Shown here: one piece after another, positions 63,010 through 64,000 of the stretch | How positions within the stretch are numbered: the first letter of the stretch is position 1 | Layout of the letters: each line of letters begins with the position of its first letter | From: Verrucomicrobiaceae bacterium | GTDB lineage: Bacteria > Verrucomicrobiota > Verrucomicrobiia > Verrucomicrobiales > Verrucomicrobiaceae | DNA length: 64,000 nt | Assembly (NCBI GenBank): GCA_947466075.1 | Contig: CANIBP010000010.1 | Coordinates: 50,861-114,860, forward strand | Reading direction: 5' to 3' | Position numbers and translations under genes: made by a program | Notes under the pieces: generated by a model | Told to the model about the DNA's origin: nothing | Databases searched by the model: none | What the model saw: only the letters and a program-made list of their open reading frames with translations

Positions 63010-63849
63010 TCAGGGCTTCTTCGCTCCGGCATCCAGGAACTCGATCGCCTTCTTGAGCCATTCGCCTTTCGGTGGCTGGTGAGCTTGGCCGGGGATGTTC
63101 ATCAGTTCGACAGATTTGAAGCCTTCCTTTTTGAAGCCGTTCTCGAAGACGGCGCTGGTGTTCTTGAGGTTGAAGTCTTTTTCGCCGGTGACGAGGACGT
63201 AGCGGCAGTCGGTTTTGGCAAGGGCGGCGACTTCGTCGTGCGGGATGTAGCGTGCTTCAAAGACTTCGGTTTTATCGAGGGTGACGATGTCGGTGTAAAA
63301 ATTGGTGCCCATGAAGGCGATGGTGCCGGTGAACATATCGGCATAGGTCACGCCGAGCATGCTGGCGACACGACCGCCGCCAGAGAAGCCGGAGACATAG
63401 ACACGGGCGGGGTCGATGTCGTAGATCTCACGCAGATTGTCGTTGGCATCGACGGCCATGCGCATGCGAGCGAAGACTTCTCGGTTGTTGCCGGAATTGT
63501 GAGCACCGACGAAGATGAGTTTCTTGTCGGCCAGCACAGCCTCCCATTCGGGGGAAATGGATGGCGCAGGGCTGGGGCTGACCCAGATGAAGAGGCCATG
63601 GGGATCGCCCTTCTTGTATTTCTTCGGCACGAGGATGTCGAACTTCTCCATGCTGACATCGTAAGGCGGCGGTGTTTCAGCGGCATGCATGCGCATTTTG
63701 AGCTGCTCATTATCTGACACCTGTGGCGAGGTTTTGAAGGAGATGGGAGAGCGGACGCCGGGCTTGATGGTGTCGTCGTCCTTCTTTTTCGCGTCGGCGG
63801 CAAAGCTGAGGGAGGCAAGGAGCGGGAGAAGCAGTTGGAATCGAGGCAT
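63010..63849 (-). CDS. Secreted alpha/beta hydrolase (esterase-like)
   Basis: 279 residues from ATG at 63849, with signal peptide (MPRFQLLLPLLASLSFAADA). The core has FDILVPKKYKKGDPHGLFIW, the nucleophile elbow VYVSGFSGGGRVASMLGVTY, RYVLVTGEKDFNLKNTSAVF (acid side) and a late histidine in NIPGQAHQPPKGEW. It resembles PHB-depolymerase/feruloyl-esterase-like proteins. Longer readings to 63930 pass through very GC-rich sequence and are rejected. Confidence 0.83.
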   Translation of the reverse strand: MPRFQLLLPLLASLSFAADAKKKDDDTIKPGVRSPISFKTSPQVSDNEQLKMRMHAAETPPPYDVSMEKFDILVPKKYKKGDPHGLFIWVSPSPAPSISPEWEAVLADKKLIFVGAHNSGNNREVFARMRMAVDANDNLREIYDIDPARVYVSGFSGGGRVASMLGVTYADMFTGTIAFMGTNFYTDIVTLDKTEVFEARYIPHDEVAALAKTDCRYVLVTGEKDFNLKNTSAVFENGFKKEGFKSVELMNIPGQAHQPPKGEWLKKAIEFLDAGAKKP

Positions 63850-63904
63850 GAGAGTACCGGCGCCGAGGTTTGAAATGGGTCTAAGTGCTCGTGAAATGGG
63901 TCTA

Positions 63905-64000
63905 GTCGAGCGGCCGTCGGTCGTTGTCAAAGGGTCGCGGCGGTCGGCCCGCGGGGACTAGGCGGCCGGGTCGCGGGCGGTCCGCGGATCCTGGGCGAGC
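63905..64000. other. Very GC-rich stretch at the right edge
   Basis: The last 95 or so bases are almost only G and C, with words such as GCGGTCGGCCCGCGGGG and GGCGGCCGGGTCGCGGGCGG, unlike any other part of the window. No gene start or RNA motif is recognised. It may be a contig edge of low quality or the start of another kind of sequence. Confidence 0.5.

Noticed and set aside
1..64000. CRISPR arrays, rRNA, tRNA, transposases, prophage genes
   Set aside because: None was recognised on reading both strands; absence is by eye and not by a dedicated search.

Overview
The window looks like a chromosomal piece of a Verrucomicrobiota bacterium, most like Prosthecobacter and its relatives. The evidence is the mixture of PVC-superphylum families: a secreted CxxCH cytochrome with a HEAT region (2179-5820), a PSCyt1/DUF1549/DUF1553 protein (33249-36326), a sulfatase, secreted Gfo/Idh/MocA and sugar-isomerase proteins, a SWIB protein with a histone-H1-like tail, and many short secreted glycosidase-like proteins. 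Coding density is high, hand-counted GC is about 60-65% in typical genes, and many genes abut or overlap by 1-4 bases. No rRNA, tRNA, CRISPR array, transposase or integrase was recognised.

Layout. 1-5.8 kb: partial IlvD/Edd dehydratase, HicBA toxin-antitoxin, giant cytochrome. 5.9-15 kb: housekeeping (S41 protease, spermidine-synthase-like membrane enzyme, ParB, YicC, two Gfo/Idh/MocA proteins, a membrane Ser/Thr kinase). 15-19 kb: SWIB protein and a 1077-residue sensor-like membrane protein. 19-31.7 kb: a carbohydrate block (sulfatase, GH10-like protein, pectate lyase, TIM-barrel protein, GH99-like protein, esterase) interrupted by a malonate uptake and activation operon (madL-madM-matB) and ending in a D-Ala-D-Ala carboxypeptidase. 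Two single-base frameshifts lie less than 1 kb apart here. 31.7-41.3 kb: CdsA, the DUF1553 protein, a cupin and a PelA-like/TPR pair. 41.3-52.8 kb: RecQ, a sugar isomerase, hypothetical proteins, a GT2/GT39 glycosyltransferase pair, a LolA-like protein, a 23S rRNA methyltransferase and an iron alcohol dehydrogenase. 52.8-58.2 kb: an accessory stretch with three near-identical 73-77 bp direct repeats that combine the last codons of a gene with a terminator. The last two repeats frame an AT-richer two-gene module (zinc-ribbon membrane protein with an AIM24-like end, and a nuclease-like protein). 58.2-64 kb: MFS transporter, PIG-L deacetylase, LysS, Uma2 nuclease, alpha/beta hydrolase, and a very GC-rich terminal stretch.

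Most striking points: the repeat-framed module at 55.1-57.9 kb; a roughly 95-residue AT-rich insertion inside LysS; matched loss-of-one-base frameshifts at about 29947 and 30889; a GH10 protein whose acid/base Glu position is His; a PelA-like protein with a TPR partner but no other pel genes; and malonate import and activation without a decarboxylase. All family assignments come from reading motifs, not from database searches.
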